A DNA stretch of 8,831 bases from the NCBI GenBank assembly GCA_007135895.1, contig SLHZ01000070.1:1-8831 (forward strand), given 5' to 3'. Shown in pieces: positions 1-7,168 of this stretch (positions within the stretch are counted from its first letter, which is position 1; each line of letters opens with the position of its first letter). Origin of the DNA: Balneolales bacterium. GTDB taxonomy: Bacteria > Bacteroidota > Rhodothermia > Balneolales > Natronogracilivirgulaceae. The notes below the pieces were generated by a model, which was given only the letters and a program-made list of their open reading frames with translations, made no database searches and was not told where the DNA came from. A program made the position numbers and the translations under genes.

Positions 1-463
1 CTACATATTTCTGTTTGCTACTGACCAGCCAGGCCACGTAGACCAGCAGTGAAACCATGGCCAGCGAGGAGGGCTGGAAGGAAAAAGCACCGATATGGAG
101 GGCTCGTCGGGCCCCGAAAACCTCCGTTCCATAGAGGGTCACAATGACCAGGAAGAACCAGCTCAGCAACAGGAAGTATCGGCTCAGCCGGGCAATAATC
201 GCATAGTCGATTTTCGAGACGGTCACCATGACCAGCACGGAGATAACCAGTTTTATGGCATGTCCGCCCACCAGGGCTCCGGCTGTCGTATTTTTTGTTT
301 CAGCAAAATAGGCGATGGACGAATAGACGGCCAGCAAACCAGCCATCATAAGCATGACGACACCTGCCAGCAACCACCTGTCGCTGGGCACACCCCTTGC
401 AACCCCCGACCCGTTTGCGGGTTGCTCAAAGAGATATTTTTTCTTGAAGGTGTCGGATATCAT
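1..463 (-). CDS. ftsW: FtsW, septal peptidoglycan glycosyltransferase (SEDS family), N-terminal part
   Basis: FtsW polymerises lipid II into glycan strands at the septum together with FtsI. Only the first 154 codons are present; the gene continues off the left edge (SEDS proteins are usually about 380-420 residues). A hydrophilic N-terminus of about 28 residues precedes hydrophobic segments near residues 30-50, 68-83, 96-112 and 134-147. The stretch GLLAVYSS (residues 42-49) and the loop GARRALHIGAFSFQPS (117-132) match the SEDS signature GA-RW-x-x-x-G-x-x-x-FQPSE. ATG at 463 is the first possible start, because an in-frame TGA lies four codons upstream. There is no good Shine-Dalgarno; murD ends 24 nt upstream, so coupled translation is likely. 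Oddly, the usual W after RR is A here, and the usual E and K of QPSExxK are S and M. RodA is the alternative family member, but the position after murD in a dcw cluster argues for FtsW. Confidence 0.93.
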   Translation of the reverse strand, partial: MISDTFKKKYLFEQPANGSGVARGVPSDRWLLAGVVMLMMAGLLAVYSSIAYFAETKNTTAGALVGGHAIKLVISVLVMVTVSKIDYAIIARLSRYFLLLSWFFLVIVTLYGTEVFGARRALHIGAFSFQPSSLAMVSLLVYVAWLVSSKQKYV

Positions 464-487
464 GTTTTTGAATCAATTACCTGATGG

Positions 488-1843
488 TCAAAGGGTCATT
501 ACCGCCTGCATGAATTTGTGGCCGCGGTCTTCATAGCTCTCAAACATATCGAAAGAGGCACAGGCGGGACTCATCAGAACAACATCACCGTGTTCTGCTT
601 TCAGGTAGCATTTTCTTACGGCATCCTGCATGGATTCGGCAAACCAGATGACCGGTGCGATGCCCTCGAGCTGCTGGCGGATCTTTTCCCGGGCTTCTCC
701 GATGGCCACAATGAGTTTTACTTTTTTCCGTATCTCCGGAGCAAGCTCACTGTAGTCGTTCCCTTTGTCGCGGCCGCCCATAATGAGGATAAGAGGCTGA
801 CTGAAACTGGTCAGGGCATACCATACGGCATTGACGTTCGTGGCTTTGCTGTCGTTATAGTAGCGTACTCCTTCGAGTTCCCTTACTTTCTGAAGCCGGT
901 GGGGCACCCCTTCAAAACGGCTCAAACTCTCCCTGATCGGCTCTTTTTCAATTTCACAGATGCGGGCGGCAAGAGCCACGGCGAGTCCGTTGCGCAGGTT
1001 GTGGGTACCGGGTAGTGCCATTTGTCTCATTGGGATATACTCCTCCTGGTAGTGATCTGACTGTATGCGTATAATGCCTTTCTGGATGCAGGCGCCGGGC
1101 ACGCTGACCTCACTTGAAAAAGGTACGAGGCGCGGATGTGAGGGTTCACCGGACAGGGATTCGATCTGGTTCCGGAGCACGGGATCATCGTATCCATAGA
1201 TCAGCACATCGTCGGCGGTCTGGTGCCGGGGAAGCTGCATCTTGGATGCGATATAATTTTCAAACTGGTTCTCGTAACGATTGAGATGGTCCGGCGTGAT
1301 ATTGAGCATCACCGCCACTTTGGCATGAAAATGTTCAAGGTGGTCAAGCTGAAAGCTGCTCACTTCCAGAATGACGTCGGTTTCAGGTGTCGTCTGGTCA
1401 ACGATTTCAGAAAAGGCGGTTCCCACGTTGCCGGCAAGCAGATACGGCCGGCCGGCTCTCCGAAAGACATCGGCCAGCCAGCTGACTACCGTTGTTTTCC
1501 CGTTGGAGCCGGTCACTGCAATGATGCGGCTCTTGCAGTACCAGGATGCCACCTCTATCTCAGAGAAGACAGGCCGGCCCTGCTCCCGGTAATAGGTGAC
1601 AATGGGTGATGAGTCGGGCACACCCGGACTCAGCACCAGCAGCTCGCCCTCCAGGGCCCGGCTGCTATGTCCGCCCAGTTCAAAAGGGATACCGGCTTTT
1701 TCCAGTCGCTCTGTAAAAATCCGGCCTACGTTTCCCGAATCGGTAACCAGCACACGGGCACCTCTGCTTTTAAGAAGCTCCGCAACGGCCACTCCGCTAC
1801 GCGCGGCACCGGCAACGACAATATGGGATTGTTCTACACGCAC
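488..1843 (-). CDS. murD: MurD, UDP-N-acetylmuramoyl-L-alanine:D-glutamate ligase
   Basis: This cytoplasmic Mur ligase adds D-glutamate to UDP-MurNAc-L-Ala with ATP. The 451 residues are full length for the family. In order: an N-terminal Rossmann-like UDP-binding domain beginning VVAGAARSG (9-17); the ATP P-loop TGSNGKTT (111-118); EVSSFQL (160-166); NITPDHLNRY (181-190); the probable carbamylated lysine K201 in ASKMQL; and the C-terminal domain with NDSKATN (330-336), GGRDKG (356-361) and SPACASFDMF (425-434). All catalytic motifs look intact. The start is GTG at 1843. The mraY stop TGA lies in the same frame six codons upstream, no ATG intervenes, and the next in-frame GTG (residue 18) would cut into the nucleotide-binding fold. 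I see no Shine-Dalgarno; the leader is A-rich. Reinitiation after mraY, 15 nt away, is the likely mode of translation. Confidence 0.97.
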   Translation of the reverse strand: MRVEQSHIVVAGAARSGVAVAELLKSRGARVLVTDSGNVGRIFTERLEKAGIPFELGGHSSRALEGELLVLSPGVPDSSPIVTYYREQGRPVFSEIEVASWYCKSRIIAVTGSNGKTTVVSWLADVFRRAGRPYLLAGNVGTAFSEIVDQTTPETDVILEVSSFQLDHLEHFHAKVAVMLNITPDHLNRYENQFENYIASKMQLPRHQTADDVLIYGYDDPVLRNQIESLSGEPSHPRLVPFSSEVSVPGACIQKGIIRIQSDHYQEEYIPMRQMALPGTHNLRNGLAVALAARICEIEKEPIRESLSRFEGVPHRLQKVRELEGVRYYNDSKATNVNAVWYALTSFSQPLILIMGGRDKGNDYSELAPEIRKKVKLIVAIGEAREKIRQQLEGIAPVIWFAESMQDAVRKCYLKAEHGDVVLMSPACASFDMFESYEDRGHKFMQAVMTL

Positions 1844-1858
1844 TTTTTTAGAGATATG

Positions 1859-2995
1859 TCAGCGAAGTTTCAGGGTGATGATGGTCAGTATGGCCAGCAG
1901 GATCGAGATGATCCAGAAACGAACCACGATTTTGGGTTCCGCCCAGCCTTTTTTCTCAAAATGGTGGTGGAGGGGCGCCATCAGAAAGAACCGACGGCCT
2001 GCCCCATACTTTTTCCGTGTGTATTTGAAATAACCGGTCTGGATAATGACCGAAAGAGCTTCCATGAAAAAGATGCCACAGAGGATAGGAAGCAACAGTT
2101 CCTTGTGGATCATGAGAGCTACAGCGCCTATTCCGCCACCCAGGGCCAGTGAACCGGTGTCCCCCATGAAAACCTCGGCGGGATATGTGTTGAACCATAA
2201 GAACCCAAAACAGGCGCCGACAAGGGCGGCGCAATATATGGTCAGTTCACCGGTCCCCGGCAGATAGAGAATATCCAGAAACCCTGAGTAGTCCACACGC
2301 CCGGAAACATAGGCCAGTATTCCCAGGCCCAGACCGGCAACGGCCGTCGTGCCACTTGCCAGACCATCGAGCCCGTCTGTCAGATTTACGGAGTTGCTTA
2401 CGGCCGTGACAATGAAAATACAGACCGGTATATAGATCGCCCATCCGAGCGCTTCGCCCAGAAAAGCGTAGTCAATATTTGCATCTTTGAAAAAGGGAAT
2501 GGTACTCAGGGTATTGTATTCCTGGAAATCAGGATGGAAGTAGAGGACTGATCCGAGGACAGCACCCACAACAACCTGCCCGATGATTTTGAATTTCCCC
2601 ATAAGACCTTCCTTTTTGCCCCGGACGATCTTGATGTAATCATCGGCGAAGCCGACAGCACCAAGTACCACGGTTACAAAGAGAATGAGCCATATGTAAA
2701 TATTGTAGGGATTTGCCCAGAGGACGGTCGACAGGACGATACCGATCAGGATGATGAGGCCTCCCATGCTGGGAGTGCCCGCTTTTTTTAAATGGTTTTC
2801 AAGTCCCACATCTTCCCGTATGGTTTCCTTGAGCTGCAGGCGCGAAAGAAGACGGATGATCCGGTTGCCGAAAAAGATGGAAAAGAAAAGAGCGGTGGAT
2901 GCCGCCAGCGCGCTGCGAACCGTGATATAGGTAAAAACACCAAATCCCGGTGGTTGAACGGTATCTCTGATCCAGTCAAGCAGAAGATAGAGCAT
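1859..2995 (-). CDS. mraY: MraY, phospho-N-acetylmuramoyl-pentapeptide transferase (lipid I synthase)
   Basis: This polytopic inner-membrane enzyme transfers phospho-MurNAc-pentapeptide from UDP to undecaprenyl phosphate, making lipid I. At 378 residues with about ten hydrophobic segments it is full length. Signatures seen: KAGTPSMGG (71-79), the Asp pair D118-D119 followed by YIKIVRGKKEGL (120-131), NLTDGLDGLA (204-213), FNTYPAEVFMGDTGS (268-282, catalytic-region Asp279) and the histidine motif PLHHHFEKKG (341-350). ATG at 2995 shares its A with the murE stop (TGATG, 1-nt overlap), and GGAG sits 7 nt upstream at 3003-3006, so the start is secure. The gene follows murE directly, where many bacteria have murF. 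Confidence 0.98.
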   Translation of the reverse strand: MLYLLLDWIRDTVQPPGFGVFTYITVRSALAASTALFFSIFFGNRIIRLLSRLQLKETIREDVGLENHLKKAGTPSMGGLIILIGIVLSTVLWANPYNIYIWLILFVTVVLGAVGFADDYIKIVRGKKEGLMGKFKIIGQVVVGAVLGSVLYFHPDFQEYNTLSTIPFFKDANIDYAFLGEALGWAIYIPVCIFIVTAVSNSVNLTDGLDGLASGTTAVAGLGLGILAYVSGRVDYSGFLDILYLPGTGELTIYCAALVGACFGFLWFNTYPAEVFMGDTGSLALGGGIGAVALMIHKELLLPILCGIFFMEALSVIIQTGYFKYTRKKYGAGRRFFLMAPLHHHFEKKGWAEPKIVVRFWIISILLAILTIITLKLR

Positions 2996-4530
2996 CAGTT
3001 TTCTCCGTCATTTTTTGTGCGAACACGACGACCCGCCTTGTAAAATCGTCGACTCCCCCACTCCCTGAGTGCTCCGGAGGCTACATTGCGGTCATCAAAG
3101 CGCAGCCGGCGGCCATGTATTTCCTGATAGGCTTCATGACCCTTTCCCGCAATGAGTACAATGGTACGGGTATCGGATTCCAGGATGGCAGAGCGGATGG
3201 CTTTACGGCGATCGGGCTCCAGATAGAGACGGTCGTTTCGGACTATGCCCTTGCGGATGTCGCGAATGATGGCGTCGGGGTTTTCAGACCGGGGGTTATC
3301 CGAAGTCAGAGTGATTATATCGGCATACTGATCGGCGATATGGCCCATTTCGGGGCGTTTTGAACGATCCCTGTCTCCACCGCACCCGAAAACAACGTGC
3401 ACTTTCTCATCGGGTTCCCGTACCTGAAGCAGTGCCTTCAACACATTTTCAAGGGCATCGGGTGTGTGGGCATAGTCGACGAATACCATGGGGTGTGAAG
3501 CTTCCGAAACAACGCGTTCCAACCGGCCCGCGGCACCGGGGGCATCACACAATGCGGCGGCGACACTGTTTTTGGTACAACCCAGAGCCAGACAGATCAG
3601 ATAGGCCTGGGCCACATTATAGGCATTGTAGCGGCCGGCCAGCGGTGAGCTGACGATCATGCCGTCCAGGTCGAGCACCATGCCGTCACTGCTCTGGTCA
3701 AGGATGCGGAAATCACTGCGGTCACGAAAACCGAACTCCCAGATATCGGCCCGGCAGCCATCGGTTACGCGGTAGGAGGCCGGGTCATCTCTGTTGATGA
3801 TGGCGATGGACCGGCTGTCGAGCATATCAAAAAGCTTTTTTTTCGCCTCGATATAGGACTCCATATCCTGATGATAGTCCAGATGATCCTGGCTTATATT
3901 GGTGAAAGCGGCGGCATGAAACCGGATGCCGTTCACCCTTTTTTGTTCCAGGGCATGGGATGAAACTTCCATCAGGGCGAAAGCCGTATCTACCCTGACC
4001 ATATCCCTGAGTGTTACCGCAAGACTAACCGGGTCGGGCGTGGTAAGTTTACTGGGGCGCACTTTATCGCCGACACGGGTATCGACCGTGCTGAGCAGAC
4101 CGCTGTTATACCCGAGAGTCCGCAGCACTTGATAAACCAGGGTGGCAACGGTTGTTTTACCATTGGTGCCGGTAATCCCGACCATTTTCATGGTCCGGGA
4201 AGGGTGCCCGGCAAATGCCTGGGCCAGATCACCGGCAATATCACGGGTGTTGCTGACCTGTATAAACAGATAGGGTGTGTCGGAAGATTCGGGATCCGGA
4301 ATCAGAGGATCGTCACAGGGAAGCCGTTCTGCAATGATTACCCCGGCCCCATTTCTCAGAGCGGCTCCGATATAATTGTGGCCATCGGTTGCCGTACCGG
4401 GAATGGCCATGAACACATCACCGGATCGCACCTGCCGTGAGTCAATAGTCAACCGGCCGATACGGCCATCGAAGCGGCCCATCAGTTGGACGGGCTGAAT
4501 GACTTTCAGTATGTCCGATGCTTTTTTCAT
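2995..4530 (-). CDS. murE: MurE, UDP-MurNAc-L-Ala-D-Glu:meso-diaminopimelate ligase
   Basis: MurE adds the third stem-peptide residue to UDP-MurNAc-L-Ala-D-Glu in the cytoplasm. The 511 residues are near normal for the family. Visible motifs: LTIDSRQV (27-34) of the N-terminal UDP-binding domain; P-loop TGTNGKTT (120-127); TTPDP (163-167); EVSSHAL (188-194); NISQDHLDYH (211-220); the probable carbamylated lysine K230 in EAKKKLF; VDYAHTPDAL (351-360); GCGGDRDRSKRPEMG (382-396); DNPR (411-414); and GKGHE (462-466). DNPR is the motif that binds meso-diaminopimelate in characterised enzymes such as E. coli MurE, so mDAP is the predicted substrate rather than lysine. The last 20 residues are rich in Arg and Lys. 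ATG at 4530 overlaps the ftsI stop by 4 nt (ATGA), with AAGGGG just upstream at rather short spacing. Confidence 0.97.
   Translation of the reverse strand: MKKASDILKVIQPVQLMGRFDGRIGRLTIDSRQVRSGDVFMAIPGTATDGHNYIGAALRNGAGVIIAERLPCDDPLIPDPESSDTPYLFIQVSNTRDIAGDLAQAFAGHPSRTMKMVGITGTNGKTTVATLVYQVLRTLGYNSGLLSTVDTRVGDKVRPSKLTTPDPVSLAVTLRDMVRVDTAFALMEVSSHALEQKRVNGIRFHAAAFTNISQDHLDYHQDMESYIEAKKKLFDMLDSRSIAIINRDDPASYRVTDGCRADIWEFGFRDRSDFRILDQSSDGMVLDLDGMIVSSPLAGRYNAYNVAQAYLICLALGCTKNSVAAALCDAPGAAGRLERVVSEASHPMVFVDYAHTPDALENVLKALLQVREPDEKVHVVFGCGGDRDRSKRPEMGHIADQYADIITLTSDNPRSENPDAIIRDIRKGIVRNDRLYLEPDRRKAIRSAILESDTRTIVLIAGKGHEAYQEIHGRRLRFDDRNVASGALREWGSRRFYKAGRRVRTKNDGEN
3003..3006 (-). promoter_or_regulatory. 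Ribosome binding site of mraY, inside the murE 3' end
   Basis: GGAG on the minus strand lies 7 nt before ATG 2995, within the last codons of murE. Confidence 0.6.
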
Positions 4531-6686
4531 GATCCCCTTTGTGACAGGATGACCGGCAGCTCCCGTGCCCTGCCGCGAATGGTTACCGGCTGACCAGTCC
4601 GGTACTGCTGTCCCGGTGCAGGAAACTGGGCATAGATGGTACCTGAACCAACGATTTCGACTTCAAAGCCATAGCGATGGAGCCATGAAACGGCCTTTCG
4701 CACATTCAGGCCCCTTACATCGGGAACCGGTGCGTGACGATCGCTGATCCGGGTGGTATCCGATTGTATGGAAGAAGCCAGCTCGATACTTACCGGGTTG
4801 GATCGCAGAAATTGATCGCCGGCCTGAGGTGACTGCCCGACCACATAGCTGCCTGCTCCATTGAAACGGTGGCTTACATTATAGCTGGCGAGTAAAAAAG
4901 CGGCCTCATTGCGATGCATGCCTCGCAGTTCCGGCATCACGACCCATTGAGAACGTGTTTCCCCGCCTTTCTTACCTCCGGGTTTCATCTGCAGCTGATC
5001 GTCAAGGCCAATAAGGCGCAACGCCACATTACGGAAAACAGGTCCGGCGATGAAACCGCCATAGTAGCTGAGTCTGGGTTCATCAATCATCACAAGGCAT
5101 ACATAGCGCGGATTATCTGCCGGAAAAAAACCGGCAAAAGAAGCCAGGTAACGAGTGCGGTAACGGCCGTCGATAAATTTTTGCGCTGTTCCGGTTTTGC
5201 CGGCCATGGGAAAACCGTCGATACGGGCAATGCCGGCTGTGCCGGAATCGCTGACCACACTTTCAAAAACCGGCTTCAGTGCAGCGATCGTCTCTGTTTT
5301 CAGTGTTCTTCGGACGGATTCCGGCCGGTTTCTGTGCACAGTGCGACCGCGCTCGTCTACTACGCGATCCACCACATAAGGCCGCATCATGACTCCGTTA
5401 TTGGCAAACGAAGCATAAGCCTGGGCCAGCTGTATCAGGGTGATTTGCACTTCATAGCCGATAGACATCCAGGGCTTGGTCACCGCAGACCACTCGTAAG
5501 GCTTTCGCAGGGTTCCGGCTGCTTCGCCGGGCAGATCGATAAATGTCTGGGCACCGAACCCAAAATTTCTGGCATACTGGTAGAATATTTCAGAAGGAAT
5601 ACGGCCGGCCACTTCCGAGGTGGCAATATTTGAAGATTTTCGAATAGCCTCCTCAAAGGATATCTTACCAAGCGGTTCATGGTCCCTCATCACCTGTCCG
5701 CTAATCATTCTCCTGCCCGATCCGGTATCAAACCACTCATCCAGAGACACCCGTCCCTCTTCAACGGCGGCCGCCGCCGTAACGAGTTTAAACGTGGACC
5801 CCGGCTCGATCAAATCGGCGATGACGGTGTTTCTGCGGTTCTCAGGCGGGGACTGGGAAGGCATATTCGGATCGAATGAAGGATAACTGGCCATGGCTTT
5901 GACAGCACCGGTTTTCGGATCCATGATCAGAATGGAACCCCGGATCGCCAGTCCTCTTTCAACACCTTTCCGAAGCTCATCCTCGGCGATCGCCTGTACC
6001 TGTGCATCGATGGTCGATATCACGGTGTACCCCTGCCGGGGAAGCTTGCGCGGCGCTCCCACGTAAGCCCTTATACGGCCGCTGCGATCCCTCCTGACCT
6101 GCCGGCGTCCATCAGACCCTCGCAGATAGTAATCGTAAGATGACTCCAAGCCGGACATCCCGCTGAGTTCATGGTTCACGTAGCCGATGACATGTGATGC
6201 CAGCGACTCGTAATTGTATCGCCGCTTGTACTGCTCCTCAAGAATCACGGCACGAAGTCCAAGCTCTCGCAGTACCTCCACCGCCCCGGCTTCGAGATTA
6301 CGTTCCAGCACAACATAGCGGGAAGACGGCGGAGCCGAGCGGAGCCGTTGCATGTATTCGCCGGATGTCATTCTGCCCACTTTGGACAGTTCACGTACAA
6401 ACCTTCGGATATCATCATCGCTGACACCTGGAAAATGAGGGTCGAGCGCAACGGTATAGCTGACTGTATTGCCAACCAGTTCACGCCCTTTACGGTCGAG
6501 GATCAGGCCTCTTTGAGCCGGAATCGCGATAACATCGATGGCCTGTGCATTCCAAAGACTGCGAAGCGGCGCCCCCTCTTTCAGCTGAATCCGCAATATC
6601 TGCAGCGTTATGGCAGCGGGGATCAGAAGCAGGATCCCGAAAACCAAAAACATTCGATTCATGATCTGTGTACGGGTATCGGCCAT
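4527..6686 (-). CDS. ftsI: FtsI-type class B penicillin-binding protein with two C-terminal PASTA domains
   Basis: This is the septal peptidoglycan D,D-transpeptidase, an inner-membrane protein with a periplasmic catalytic domain (719 residues from ATG 6686). One transmembrane segment lies near residues 13-33. A pedestal/dimerisation domain follows (for example GYVNHELSGMSGLE, 168-181), then the transpeptidase with SxxK as STFK (297-300, nucleophile Ser297), SxN as SSN (351-353) and KTGT (497-500). After a Gly/Lys linker come two PASTA repeats, about 581-636 (starting WVVMPELRGM) and 651-705 (starting APVPDVRGL). Start choice: the frame is also open to a TTG at 6692, but GGAGG at 6694-6698 sits 7 nt before ATG 6686, which favours the ATG, 2 nt after the ftsL stop. 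The dcw position argues for FtsI rather than the sporulation paralogue SpoVD, which also carries PASTA. Confidence 0.95.
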   Translation of the reverse strand: MADTRTQIMNRMFLVFGILLLIPAAITLQILRIQLKEGAPLRSLWNAQAIDVIAIPAQRGLILDRKGRELVGNTVSYTVALDPHFPGVSDDDIRRFVRELSKVGRMTSGEYMQRLRSAPPSSRYVVLERNLEAGAVEVLRELGLRAVILEEQYKRRYNYESLASHVIGYVNHELSGMSGLESSYDYYLRGSDGRRQVRRDRSGRIRAYVGAPRKLPRQGYTVISTIDAQVQAIAEDELRKGVERGLAIRGSILIMDPKTGAVKAMASYPSFDPNMPSQSPPENRRNTVIADLIEPGSTFKLVTAAAAVEEGRVSLDEWFDTGSGRRMISGQVMRDHEPLGKISFEEAIRKSSNIATSEVAGRIPSEIFYQYARNFGFGAQTFIDLPGEAAGTLRKPYEWSAVTKPWMSIGYEVQITLIQLAQAYASFANNGVMMRPYVVDRVVDERGRTVHRNRPESVRRTLKTETIAALKPVFESVVSDSGTAGIARIDGFPMAGKTGTAQKFIDGRYRTRYLASFAGFFPADNPRYVCLVMIDEPRLSYYGGFIAGPVFRNVALRLIGLDDQLQMKPGGKKGGETRSQWVVMPELRGMHRNEAAFLLASYNVSHRFNGAGSYVVGQSPQAGDQFLRSNPVSIELASSIQSDTTRISDRHAPVPDVRGLNVRKAVSWLHRYGFEVEIVGSGTIYAQFPAPGQQYRTGQPVTIRGRARELPVILSQRGS

Positions 6687-6688
6687 AC

Positions 6689-7168
6689 TCAATCCTCCCG
6701 TATGATAACCGGATCAGCTGCTCCGCCCGATACCATTCCAAGAGATCCCGCACGCCGGTAAACTTCGGCCGGACCGGTCATGCGGTCGTAATTGCGGCGC
6801 ACATCCGCATGTACGCGTGCAACTCTTTCGTATTCTCTTCTCAGCTGCTGGACCTCACGCAGGATGCCCTGAGTCTGAAAGACGTGGGTCAGATAAAGCG
6901 TACCGGCCAGCCCCATGGCCAGTGAAAACAGGATCAGCCTTGTGGGCGACCACAACAGCTTTTTTCTGCCGGTTCTTGTTTTCGGGCGATTCCTCCGGTT
7001 TTGTTTTCCATTGACGGGGGTTGAACCTGGGCCGTTAGAATTACGGATCCGATCATCCCCGCGCCGGCTTTGGGGCACTATGACCCGGTTGAGTGGACGA
7101 GCTGTTCCACCCGGGTTTCTTCCCGTGCGGGATCGCATGGAGCCGACTGCAGGAGAATGGATCAGCAT
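6689..7168 (-). CDS. ftsL: FtsL-like cell division protein (bitopic, short coiled coil)
   Basis: This is a small bitopic membrane protein of 159 residues. The first 75 residues or so are hydrophilic and rich in Arg, Asn, Gly and Pro, and are probably a disordered cytoplasmic tail. A single transmembrane helix (about 76-97, LILFSLAMGLAGTLYL) is followed by a charged heptad-like region (about 100-128, containing EVQQLRREYERV) and a short periplasmic C-terminus. The topology and the position between rsmH and ftsI identify it as FtsL, which in known systems joins FtsB/DivIC and FtsQ to activate FtsWI. Sequence conservation in this family is low, so the name rests on context and architecture. ATG at 7168 overlaps the rsmH stop by 7 nt and has GGGAGG with 6-nt spacing at 7175-7180. 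That supports the long N-terminal tail over the in-frame Met at residue 11. Confidence 0.85.
   Translation of the reverse strand: MLIHSPAVGSMRSRTGRNPGGTARPLNRVIVPQSRRGDDRIRNSNGPGSTPVNGKQNRRNRPKTRTGRKKLLWSPTRLILFSLAMGLAGTLYLTHVFQTQGILREVQQLRREYERVARVHADVRRNYDRMTGPAEVYRRAGSLGMVSGGAADPVIIRED
6693..6699 (-). promoter_or_regulatory. Ribosome binding site of ftsI
   Basis: GGGAGGA on the minus strand lies 7 nt before ATG 6686 (counting from GGAGG). The alternative TTG at 6692 directly abuts this sequence and would have no room for initiation, so the ATG is preferred. Confidence 0.8.

Noticed and set aside
1667..2152. 161-codon plus-strand frame across the murD/mraY junction
   Set aside because: It is antisense to two clear genes and has no family resemblance; the same holds for the frames at 518-1015 and 1223-1609.
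4914..5633. 239-codon open frame on the plus strand, antisense to ftsI
   Set aside because: It lies wholly opposite the well-conserved ftsI transpeptidase region. Its translation shows no recognisable domain, so it is a shadow of the ftsI codon pattern.
6690..6692. TTG as the ftsI start, overlapping the ftsL stop (TTGA)
   Set aside because: It abuts the GGGAGGA sequence, leaving no spacer; ATG 6686 has ideal 7-nt spacing.
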